Below, piece by piece: positions 7,073-15,200 of a stretch of 19,229 bases of DNA. Each line of letters begins with the position of its first letter. Position 1 is the first letter of the stretch. The notes under the pieces were generated by a model. The model saw only the letters and a list, made by a program, of their open reading frames with translations, did not search any database and was not told where the DNA came from. Location of the stretch: the NCBI GenBank assembly GCA_902494935.1, contig CABUVH010000019.1:1-19229 (forward strand), given 5' to 3'. The DNA is from an uncultured Collinsella sp. GTDB lineage: Bacteria; Actinomycetota; Coriobacteriia; Coriobacteriales; Coriobacteriaceae. The position numbers were made by a program, and so were the translations under genes.

Positions 7073-7078
7073 CAACCT

Positions 7079-8536
7079 TTACGCGGCAAGGCGCTTGAGG
7101 ACGTCGATGAGCAGCTCGTAGAAGCGCTCGGCAGAAGCGAGCTCCATGCTCTCGTCCGGGGTGTGGACATCGGAGAGCGTCGGGCCCACGGCGATGGCAT
7201 CCAGGCCGTGCAGGGCCTCGGCAAACAGGCCGCACTCAAGGCCGGCGTGAATGGACTCGATGCGCAGCTCGGAGCCAAAGAGCTCGCGATAGCTCTCGAC
7301 AAAGATGTCGCGGACCGGCGAATGCTCGGCATAGCTCCAGCCGGGATACTCGAACTCAAACTTGGCGTCGAATCCCAGGACATCGGCCAGCGTCTGCAGG
7401 CGGTCCTTGAACTCGTTCTGCAGCGAGGTGATCGAGGAGCGCGGGGACAGCATGATCTTGACCTCGTCATCGGAGGTGGCAACCACGCCGATGTTGGAGG
7501 AAACCTCGACGGAGCCGTCGGTGGCGACGTTGCGGCGGATCACACCGTTGGGGGCAAGACGCAGAGCGCGAATAAGGGCAAGTGCGGACTTCTCGTCCAT
7601 GGCCTCGACCTCAGCGTTGTCGGCAATCTCAACCGTGCAGGTAAAGCCGGGGTCGAAGACCTCGAGCTCGGCAGTAACGTCGGCGATGATGCCCTTTGCG
7701 ATCTGGGCCGCGGCCTCGGCGGCAGCGTGGTCGGCGTAGACCAGAACAGCCTTGCACTCACGGTTGATGGCGTTGTCCTTGGTGCCGCCGTTAAAGCTAA
7801 CGATGGCGGGCTCGCCGGCAACCATCAGGCGGTCGATGATGCGGGCCATGATGAGATTGCCGTTGCCGCGCTCCAGGTTGATATCGCTGCCGGAGTGACC
7901 GCCCAGCAGGCCGGAGATGTCGAGCGTGAGGGTGCTACCGGTCTTGTGCTCGCGCACGATGGGGCAGGTGTAGGTAACGACGACGCCGCCGGCGCAGCTG
8001 ACGGTGGCAACGCCCTCTTCCTCGGAGTCAAGGTTAATCATGGTGCGGGCGCTAATCTGGGACTTGTCGAGCGTCTCGGCGCCGACCAGGCCAGTCTCCT
8101 CGTCGGTGGTGAATACGCACTCGAGGGCGGGGTGAACGATCGAATCATCATCGAGAACAGTGAGCATCAGAGCGACGGCAATACCGTTGTCGGCGCCCAG
8201 AGTGGTGCCGTTAGCGGTGAGGACGCCGTCCTTGACGACCAGGTCGATACCATCGGTCGTAAAGTCGTGCTCAACGGAGCCCAGCTTGTCGCACACCATG
8301 TCGATGTGGCCCTGCAGCATCACGGTCGGGGCATTCTCGGCGCCGGCAGATGCGGGCTTGCGAATGATGACGTTGTAGACCTCGTCCTGATACACATCGA
8401 GACCGCGCTCCTTGGCAAACGCGACCAGGAAATCGCTGATGCCTTTCTCGTTGCCAGACCCACGGGGGATCGCGCTGACCTCCTCAAAGAAATGGAACAG
8501 CTGGGCGGGCTCGTAGCCGGTAATCTTGTAGTCCAT
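7079..8536 (-). CDS. pepD: Aminoacyl-histidine dipeptidase (M20 family)
   Basis: A 485-residue cytosolic zinc dipeptidase of the M20C/PepD type, the same length as E. coli PepD, which cleaves Xaa-His and other dipeptides. The metal-site motif GHIDMVCDK gives His77 and Asp79. GTTLGADNGIAVAL contains bridging Asp116, and FTTDEETGLVG contains the general base Glu146 with Glu147. The lid/dimerisation domain follows (about 200-380; LGGHSGSDINLERGNGN at its beginning). The ATG chosen is supported by an excellent AAGGAGG five bases upstream; an in-frame ATG 105 bases further up has no such site and would add a non-family tail. The gene has its own leader, with the clpC 3'-end hairpin upstream and a terminator downstream, so it is probably monocistronic. 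Confidence 0.95.
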   Translation of the reverse strand: MDYKITGYEPAQLFHFFEEVSAIPRGSGNEKGISDFLVAFAKERGLDVYQDEVYNVIIRKPASAGAENAPTVMLQGHIDMVCDKLGSVEHDFTTDGIDLVVKDGVLTANGTTLGADNGIAVALMLTVLDDDSIVHPALECVFTTDEETGLVGAETLDKSQISARTMINLDSEEEGVATVSCAGGVVVTYTCPIVREHKTGSTLTLDISGLLGGHSGSDINLERGNGNLIMARIIDRLMVAGEPAIVSFNGGTKDNAINRECKAVLVYADHAAAEAAAQIAKGIIADVTAELEVFDPGFTCTVEIADNAEVEAMDEKSALALIRALRLAPNGVIRRNVATDGSVEVSSNIGVVATSDDEVKIMLSPRSSITSLQNEFKDRLQTLADVLGFDAKFEFEYPGWSYAEHSPVRDIFVESYRELFGSELRIESIHAGLECGLFAEALHGLDAIAVGPTLSDVHTPDESMELASAERFYELLIDVLKRLAA

Positions 8537-8580
8537 GGTGCCTCCTTGGCGCAACTGGTTAGACAGTAAGACATGCGACT

Positions 8581-8609
8581 TGTATATTCCCAGACTTTGC
8601 GTGCATAAA
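8581..8609 (-). promoter_or_regulatory. Possible pepD promoter
   Basis: On the minus strand TTTATG (8609-8604) and TATACA (8586-8581) are separated by 17 bases, giving a weak sigma-70-like pair with a leader of roughly 40 bases before the pepD ATG. The match to consensus is partial (3/6 and 4/6). Confidence 0.3.
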
Positions 8610-8693
8610 CCAGTCGAAAACGCCGAGCGCCCTCGCATCATCGGCTAACGGTGGACCGTATAGCGTAACGGCCACAACTTCCGCAGCTCTACA

Positions 8694-8725
8694 AATCGAG
8701 GCGCCCTTTCCGGAGCGCCTCGATT
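8694..8725 (-). terminator. Hairpin downstream of clpC
   Basis: AATCGAGGCGC (8694-8704) and GCGCCTCGATT (8715-8725) are perfect 11-bp inverted repeats with a ten-base loop, 26 bases beyond the clpC stop. The tail on the minus strand is only TGTAGAGC after the final ATT, so termination may be incomplete. Confidence 0.6.
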
Positions 8726-8750
8726 GCGCGTATCAAATTGTCGCCACGCC

Positions 8751-11393
8751 CTACAGCGCGCCGGAACCGGCTTGCATCATGCCGCCGGGGCCCGAGGTCA
8801 CGCCGCCGCTCACGGGCGCGGCGTTGCCGGTGTGCGGTGCCGCCGGGGCGGTATCGCCACCGAGCGTGCCCACCGGACGCGGTGCCGGGATCTCGCCCGT
8901 GCCGTGGCTAAAGACAAACTTGCCATCGGCCACGTCGCACAGGACGGTATCGCCCTCGCCCCACTCGCCAGCCAGCAGTTCCTCGGACAGCGGATCCTCG
9001 ATGAGCTTTTGGATAGCACGACGCAGCGGACGCGCGCCGTTGGTGAGGTCGGTACCCTCCGCCACAATCTTGTCGTAGGCCGCATCGGTAAGCTTGATGT
9101 TCATGCCGTTTGCGATCAGGCGCTGGCGCAGATCGTCCACCAGCAGGTGCGCAATCTTGGTCAGGTTCTCGCCCGAGAGCTTCTGGAACACCACGATGTC
9201 GTCGATACGGTTGAGCAGCTCGGGGCGGAACAGGCGCTTGAGCTCGCCCATCGCGCGGCCGCGGATCTCACTCGAGGTGAGGCCCTGCTCGCCGGTGGTG
9301 CCAAAGCCAACGCTCGCATCCTGCGCGATCTCGCGGGCGCCCACGTTGGACGTCATGATGATCACGGTGTTGCGGAAGTCGACCGTCTTGCCCTGGCTAT
9401 CGGTCAGGCGGCCCTCCTCCAGCACCTGCAGCAGGATATTGAAGATGTCGGGGTGCGCCTTCTCGATCTCGTCGAACAGCACGACCGAGTACGGATGACG
9501 GCGAACGGCCTTGGTGAGCTGGCCGCCCTCGTCGTGGCCCACATAGCCCGGAGGGCTACCAATGAGCTTGGAGACCTCGAACTCACTACCAAACTCCGAC
9601 ATATCGAAGCTGATGAGCGCGTCCTTGCTGCCAAAGAGATACTCGGCGAGCGTCTTGGCGAGCTCGGTCTTGCCCGTGCCGGTGGGGCCCAGGAAGATAA
9701 AGCTGCCGCCGGGGCGACGCGGGTCCTTGAGCGGCGAGCGGCTGCGGCGCACGGCCTTGGCAACGGCCTCGACGGCCTCGTCCTGGCCGATAATGCGCGT
9801 CTTGAGCACGCTTTCGGCCTGCAGCAGGCGGCGGCTCTCGCTCTCGGTGAGCGAGGACACCGGCACGCCCGAGGTCACGGACACGATGTCGGCAATCTGG
9901 GAGACATCGATGGTGAGCGGGCTGGCGTCGAGCTCGGCCGTCCAGGCAGCCTTGGCCTCGGCGAGCTCAATCTCGGCAGCCTTTTGCTGCTCGGTGATCT
10001 CAGCGGCCTTGTTCATGTCGTCGCTCTCGGTGGCCTCCTGCGCGGCGGCCTTAAGCTCCTCCACGCGATGCTCGGCCTCGCGCACCGGCTCGGGCGCGCG
10101 GTTGGCGGCGATGCGGGCGCGGGCGCCGGCCTCGTCAATGAGGTCGATGGCCTTATCAGGCAGGAAGCGGTCCTGAATGTAGCGGTTGGAAAGGTTCGCG
10201 GCGGCCTCGATAGCACCCTGCGTATAGCGCACATGGTGGTGCTCCTCGTAGCGCGGCTTGAGCGCGGTCAGGATCTTGACCGTGTCCTCGACGCTCGGCT
10301 CCTCGACATCGATGGTCTGGAAGCGACGCTCAAAGGCCGGATCCTTGGTGAGGTACTTACGGAATTCCTCGGCCGTGGTGGCGCCGATAATCTGGAAGGC
10401 ACCGCGCGCAAGCACGGGCTTGAGCATGGAGCTCGCGTCGATGGAGCCCTCGGCAGAACCGGCACCGATGATAGTGTGCATCTCGTCGATAAACAGGATG
10501 ACGTCGTCGGCCTCGGTGGCCTCCTGGATCACGTTCTTGAGGCGCTCCTCAAACTCACCGCGATACTTGGCGCCCGCAACGAGGCCCGGCAGGTCGAGCG
10601 TCCAGATGTTCTGGTTCATGAGGTTCTCGGGCACGTTGCCGGCAGCGATCTGCTGCGCCAGGCCCTCGACGATGGCCGTCTTGCCCACGCCGGGATCGCC
10701 CAGGATAAGCGGGTTGTTCTTGGTGCGGCGCGAAAGGATCTCCATCATGCGCTGGACTTCCTTTTCGCGGCCAATCACGGGATCGAGCTCGCCGTCGCGC
10801 GCCTTTTGCGTGAGGTTGGTGGCGAACTGCTTGAGCGTGTCGGTGCCGCTCCCCTTTTGCTGAGAGGCATCCGAGCCGCTAAAGAACGGCAGACCCGCAC
10901 CGGGACGACCAGCACCGGCACCAGCGAGCGGACGCTTCTTGTCCTGGTCCTTGGCGGTAAGTTTCTCGATAGCCTTTTTGATGGAGGCGGACGACACACC
11001 CAGGCGCATGAGGATGTCCATGGCCATGCCGTTACCCTCTTCGACGATGCCAATCAGCAAGTGCTCGGTCGACACGTAGGTCTGGTTGTTCTCACGTGCC
11101 ACGCGGAAGGAGCGCTCCATCACGCTAATGACGAGCGGCGTAAAGGCAAGCTTGGCAGCCTCGGTCTCCTCGCTGGGCTCGGGAACCGTGGTCTGGACCT
11201 CCTTGAGGGTGTCCATGATGTCGTCGTAGGAGATATCAAGCGAGCGCAGCGCCTCGGCAGCGATGCCCTCGTCCTCCTTGGCGAGTGCGAGCAGCAGGTG
11301 CTCGGTGCCCACCTTATTTGAGTGCAGATCGAGCGCCTCCTGTTTGGCCATCGACATGACCTTGCGCGCTCGATCGGTAAATCTATCTAACAT
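8751..11393 (-). CDS. clpC: ClpC-type AAA+ chaperone/protease subunit
   Basis: An 880-residue class I Hsp100 ATPase that unfolds substrates for ClpP. Residues 1-145 carry the two Clp-N repeats (FTDRARKVMSMAKQEA and a second copy at about 83-145). The first AAA+ module has Walker A GDPGVGKT at 232-239 and Walker B VILFIDE at 298-304. A short coiled middle region lies at about 434-485. The second module has Walker A GPTGTGKT at 569-576, the substrate pore loop GYVGHDEGG at 616-624 and VVLFDE at 637-642. The middle region is ClpC-like in size, not the long ClpB coiled coil. The last 45 residues are rich in Gly, Pro and Ala. The start MLDRFTDRAR has AAGGA upstream; the ATG 33 bases earlier does not. 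No ctsR or mcsAB lies beside it, and no CtsR box was seen. Confidence 0.94.
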   Translation of the reverse strand: MLDRFTDRARKVMSMAKQEALDLHSNKVGTEHLLLALAKEDEGIAAEALRSLDISYDDIMDTLKEVQTTVPEPSEETEAAKLAFTPLVISVMERSFRVARENNQTYVSTEHLLIGIVEEGNGMAMDILMRLGVSSASIKKAIEKLTAKDQDKKRPLAGAGAGRPGAGLPFFSGSDASQQKGSGTDTLKQFATNLTQKARDGELDPVIGREKEVQRMMEILSRRTKNNPLILGDPGVGKTAIVEGLAQQIAAGNVPENLMNQNIWTLDLPGLVAGAKYRGEFEERLKNVIQEATEADDVILFIDEMHTIIGAGSAEGSIDASSMLKPVLARGAFQIIGATTAEEFRKYLTKDPAFERRFQTIDVEEPSVEDTVKILTALKPRYEEHHHVRYTQGAIEAAANLSNRYIQDRFLPDKAIDLIDEAGARARIAANRAPEPVREAEHRVEELKAAAQEATESDDMNKAAEITEQQKAAEIELAEAKAAWTAELDASPLTIDVSQIADIVSVTSGVPVSSLTESESRRLLQAESVLKTRIIGQDEAVEAVAKAVRRSRSPLKDPRRPGGSFIFLGPTGTGKTELAKTLAEYLFGSKDALISFDMSEFGSEFEVSKLIGSPPGYVGHDEGGQLTKAVRRHPYSVVLFDEIEKAHPDIFNILLQVLEEGRLTDSQGKTVDFRNTVIIMTSNVGAREIAQDASVGFGTTGEQGLTSSEIRGRAMGELKRLFRPELLNRIDDIVVFQKLSGENLTKIAHLLVDDLRQRLIANGMNIKLTDAAYDKIVAEGTDLTNGARPLRRAIQKLIEDPLSEELLAGEWGEGDTVLCDVADGKFVFSHGTGEIPAPRPVGTLGGDTAPAAPHTGNAAPVSGGVTSGPGGMMQAGSGAL

Positions 11394-11420
11394 GCTCGTT
11401 TCCTTACATGAGTTCATCGA

Positions 11421-11452
11421 AATCAAAACGCCCGCCCGTCGGCGGCGCTTTT
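11421..11452 (-). terminator. Terminator-like hairpin in the tetR-clpC gap
   Basis: On the minus strand a GC-rich imperfect stem (arms about 11441-11452 and 11425-11436, short GACG loop) is followed by GTTTTGATTT. It lies 28 bases before the clpC ATG and 134 bases past the tetR stop. It could end tetR transcripts, but any clpC promoter must lie upstream of it, so it would then act as a leader attenuator. Confidence 0.45.
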
Positions 11453-11532
11453 GTCTCTTTACCCACAGGTTGTCTATGTTAACAGCTGGAGGAATATCTA
11501 TAAACCCGGCTCACATGAATGCAGGTTATGAC

Positions 11533-11560
11533 CGCATCGCGGGACTCACCGCGCGATGCG
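11533..11560. repeat. Inverted repeat after the tetR stop codon
   Basis: CGCATCGCG (11533-11541) and CGCGATGCG (11552-11560) are perfect inverted repeats with a ten-base loop. No U tract follows. Part of it lies within a degenerate copy of the tetR 3' end (11541-11568). Confidence 0.5.
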
Positions 11561-11568
11561 CGACAGGC
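11541..11568 (-). pseudogene. Degenerate duplicate of the tetR 3' end
   Basis: GGGACTC plus GCGATGCGCGACAGGC (11541-11547, 11553-11568) repeats GGGACTC plus GCGATGCGCGATAGGC inside the tetR end (11607-11613, 11621-11636). Read on the minus strand the copy would encode ACRASRGESRDAV against AYRASRATSPDVV in the real protein. It looks like a small tandem duplication or the remnant of a paralogue's tail; it has no start or ribosome site. Confidence 0.45.
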
Positions 11569-11585
11569 GCCCCGCAAGAGAAACC

Positions 11586-12275
11586 CTAGGCGTCTTTCAC
11601 CACGTCGGGACTCGTCGCACGCGATGCGCGATAGGCATCGGCCTCCTTGGAGACGCGTTCGAGCAGCTCGGATGTATCGACGCCCTCGACTTGCGCGACC
11701 GTTTCCACCGTCTGCATGGCGACCGCCCTCAGGTACGCGCACGCGCTGTCCCCCGGCTGCTCGAGGTCTATCTCCTCGCCGCCCTCCCGGGCAAAGCCGA
11801 CCGCCATCACAAAGCCCATGATGCCCGAGACCAGAAAGCCCACCGCAAAGCTCGAATCTGCCTTGAGCTCTTCTCCGTCGGGGTGGACGATCTCTCTCAC
11901 GCGGTCGATGATGATCGTATGGATGCCCTGCACGACCTGCTCGGCGACACCCGCCCTCATGGTGATGACGATGCGCCGCAGCAGGCAGCGGACGTCGCGC
12001 CGGTCGAACGCCGAAAGGTCGCCCTCGCTCGAAAAATGCCAGAGGGCATCGGTGATGAGCTCGTTATCCTGCAGCAGCTGGGCTATGGCGATGGCGACGA
12101 GTTCATCGAAATCGTGAAAATAGTAGTAAAACGTTCCGCGATTGCACTGGGCGGCGCGGGTCACCTCGCCAACCGACAGCTCGAAGATGCTGTTGTTCTC
12201 GATGAGCTCCCAAAACGCCTCGATGATACGGGTGCGCGCATCGGGCGCATCGGCGTCCTTACGCGGTCTCGCCAT
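11586..12275 (-). CDS. TetR-family transcription regulator
   Basis: A 229-residue one-component regulator. Residues 14-60 are the TetR DNA-binding domain: TRIIEAFWELIENNSIFELSV followed by VTRAAQCNRGTFYYYFHDFDEL, the canonical recognition helix and YYYF signature. The remaining all-helical part is the ligand/dimer domain, and its ligand cannot be predicted. The start MARPRKDADA is chosen for its typical TetR shape; a GTG nine bases upstream, with AGAGG before it, is equally possible. The start lies inside the 3' end of the activase gene (17-base overlap), so the two are co-transcribed and translationally coupled. That makes it the likely controller of the palindromic operator at 16748-16768 and so of its own operon. 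Shortly after its stop codon is a partial duplicate of its own 3' end. Confidence 0.88.
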   Translation of the reverse strand: MARPRKDADAPDARTRIIEAFWELIENNSIFELSVGEVTRAAQCNRGTFYYYFHDFDELVAIAIAQLLQDNELITDALWHFSSEGDLSAFDRRDVRCLLRRIVITMRAGVAEQVVQGIHTIIIDRVREIVHPDGEELKADSSFAVGFLVSGIMGFVMAVGFAREGGEEIDLEQPGDSACAYLRAVAMQTVETVAQVEGVDTSELLERVSKEADAYRASRATSPDVVKDA

Positions 12276-15200
12276 GCGCCTCACCGCACCTCTGCGCCTT
12301 GGCGTTCATGATGAGCATCTGAAGACGGTTCTCCACGTTGGCGAAGCTCACGTCGGGATCGTAGTCGAGCGGCAGGAACTGCGCCGTGGGATACTGCTCC
12401 TTGAGCGCATGGATGAGCCCGCGCCCCACGACATGGTTGGGCAGACACCCGAACGGCTGCAGGATCACGAAGTTGCGGCAGCCGCGCTTGGCGTGCTCGA
12501 GAATCTCCGCCGGAATCAGCACGCCCTCGCCCGCATCGAACGTATGGTGCAGGATCTTATCGCTCGCGCGCACGAGCTCGGGCATGCGCGTCGGCGGCTC
12601 GTAGAGCGGGCTCGCCGCGCCCAGGCGGTCGCAACGGTCGTGCGCGAGCTCGAACAGGTTGTCCGCCGTGGCGTACCAGGCCTTTTCGGGCAGCGACAGG
12701 TCGACGTGGAACTCGCGCGACTGCGCATGCTTGTAGAAATAGGTCTTGCGGATCACGTCGGTCATGCGCGCCTCGATGACCTCGAGCCCGTTGTCCTCGA
12801 GGTAGCGCTCGATCTCGTGGTTGGCGCCGAGATGGAAATTGAGCAGGTACTCGCCCACGATGAGAACGGTCGGATGCGGGTTCGAGCGGTCGTACGGAAC
12901 GGCGTCCATGATCGCAAGCGCGCGTTTGAAGCCCGTCGCCTGGCCTCTCAGCCCGGAGCGCTCCATGCCCTCGATAACCTCATCGAGCGCGCGGTCGAAC
13001 GCAGCGTCCGCCGCGCCCTTCTCGAGCTCGTAGGGACGGATGCGCCTAAGCATAGCCTCGAGGGCATCGATCATGGGAAGACCGTAGGCGATCTGGATGC
13101 TCGGGCCAAGGCCGAGCTTGAAGCCCGGATGCGCATTGTGGGCATCGACGTCGTCGTTGGTGAGCACCGGGACATAGTCGTATCCCGCGTCGTCGAGCGC
13201 GCGGCGCAGCAGGGGCATGTAGTGCGTCAGGCGGCAGTCGCCGATATACTTGCCAGTCACCACGGCGACGTCGTGCGGGTCGTACTTACCGCTCTCGAGT
13301 GCCGCGAGCGCCTCGCCGATCACGATTTGCGCGGGGAAGCAGATGTCGTTGTGCACATAGCGTTTGCCCAGGCGGATGGCATCCTCGCGCCCGATATCAA
13401 GGGCCTCGGCGCGCACGCCCTGATTGCGCATCGCCGCGGTCATGAGCCTGCAGAACGCATGGGAGGTGTTGGGGACCAGCGCGATCTTGTCGTGCCGGTC
13501 GCGCTTGGTGTACTTGACCTTATACGGGTCGTCGAGCGGATGGACCGCGTGCACCCGGGCGCCCTCGGCACGCTCCTCCGCGCGACGACGGTTGACCGAC
13601 TCGATAAACGAACGCACGCGAATGCCCATGGGACCGGCGACGTCGCTCTCATCGAGCTTGATCATCATCGGAACCTTGGAGCCCATCTCGCCCATCATGC
13701 GCGCGATCTCGTCGGTGAGATACGCATCGTGGCCGCAGCCGAAGCTGCCCATCTGCACGAGCTCGAGCTCGGGCGTCGATGCGACGATGACCGCGCACGA
13801 CAGCATGCGCGCATGGTAGTTGTTCACGATGTCGATGCGGCTGTTGGAAAGATCGACGTTGCAGACCCCCGGCACCGCATCGGGCGTCAGCACGGGGATG
13901 CCGCGCTCAGAGAAGAGCTTGGGCAGCCCGTGGTTGACCAGCGGGTCGTTGTGGTACGGGCGCGAAGCGATCACCACCGCGTAGCCGCCGTCCTCGCGCA
14001 CGTTCTCGAGCACCTGCCTGCCGCGCAGCTGCAGCTGGTTCTCAAACGTCTGCTGCGCGCGGTCCGCCTGCTCGGTCGCCTTGGCAACCAGGTCGGCATC
14101 GATATCGAAGGTCTCCTTGCACCACGCCTTGAGCTGGCGGTTTCGGTCGCCCTCGTCGTACCAGTGGAACAGCGGCGTATCGAACGGAACGCCGAAACGC
14201 TCCTCCGGGTTATCGGAATTGCGCATCACGTAGGGGTATCCCTTTACGACGGCGCACATCCACTCGCTGGTAGAGGCGGTGTTTTCGGTGGGCACCGTCG
14301 TGATGATGGGCATGAAGATGCGGTCGACGCCGGCGTCGACGAGATTGCGGATGTGCCCGTGGACGAGCTTGGCCGGGAAGCACACGGTGTCGGATGTGAC
14401 GTGCGCCAGACCGCGCTCGTACATCGCCTTGGTGCTGCGTCCCGAGACGCGCACCTTAAAGCCGAGCGTGCTGAAGAACGTCGACCAGAACGGCATGGTG
14501 TCCCAGAACTCGAGCACACGGGGAATGCCGATCGTGACATCGCGCCCCCCGCAGACGGGAACCGTGGGGTACGGCTCGAACAGCAGCTTCTCGCGGTCGA
14601 CAAAGAGATTGGGGGCAGCCGCGGTCCGGTCGCGCCCCGTGCCGGGTGCCTGTGCCTCGCAAGCACCCTGCGGACGCAGCTCCTCCGCCGCGGGAACCTC
14701 GCGCACGAGCTCATCCCATGAGATGGCGCCGCCGCGCGGGCAGCGATTGCCCGTGACGTAAAGCGAGCCGTCGCCAAATGCCACGACCGCGCGCTGGCAG
14801 CGGTTGTTGCACCGACGGCAGGTAACGCCGCCGAACTCGCGATGCTCGAAGCGCTCCACGGCATCGAGCCCGATAAACGACGTGCCGGCGTCGCCCTTGC
14901 AGCATTCCTCGCGCGCGAGCAGGGCGATACCGATAGCGCCCATCAGCCCCGGGTGGGGCGCACGCGTGACGGGTTTGCCCAGATACTGCTCGAATGCGCG
15001 CAGCACCGCGTCGTTTCGGAACGTGCCGCCCTGGACGACGACTTTGTCGCCCAGACGGTTGAGATTTGAAACGCGAATGACCTTGGTGAACACGTTCTCG
15101 ATAATCGAACGGCAGAGACCGGCCATGATGTCGCCCGGACCCTTACCGCGCCGCTGCTCGGAAACGACGCTGCTGTTCATGAACACCGTGCAGCGGCTGC

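Noticed and set aside
7163..8569. Long plus-strand reading frame opposite pepD
   Set aside because: Shadow of pepD, whose catalytic motifs and ribosome site are clear.
8724..11321. Very long plus-strand reading frame opposite clpC
   Set aside because: It is the GC-rich antisense shadow of clpC; its translation is Leu/Gly/Val-rich with no family signature, and clpC motifs on the other strand are unambiguous.
11394..11585. CtsR, HspR or CIRCE operators before clpC
   Set aside because: No GGTCAAA tandem, CTTGAGT-ACTCAAG or CIRCE inverted repeat was found, so the clpC regulator cannot be named.
12142..14721. Long plus-strand reading frame opposite the activase and tetR
   Set aside because: Antisense shadow of strongly coding minus-strand genes, with no ribosome site and no recognisable domain.
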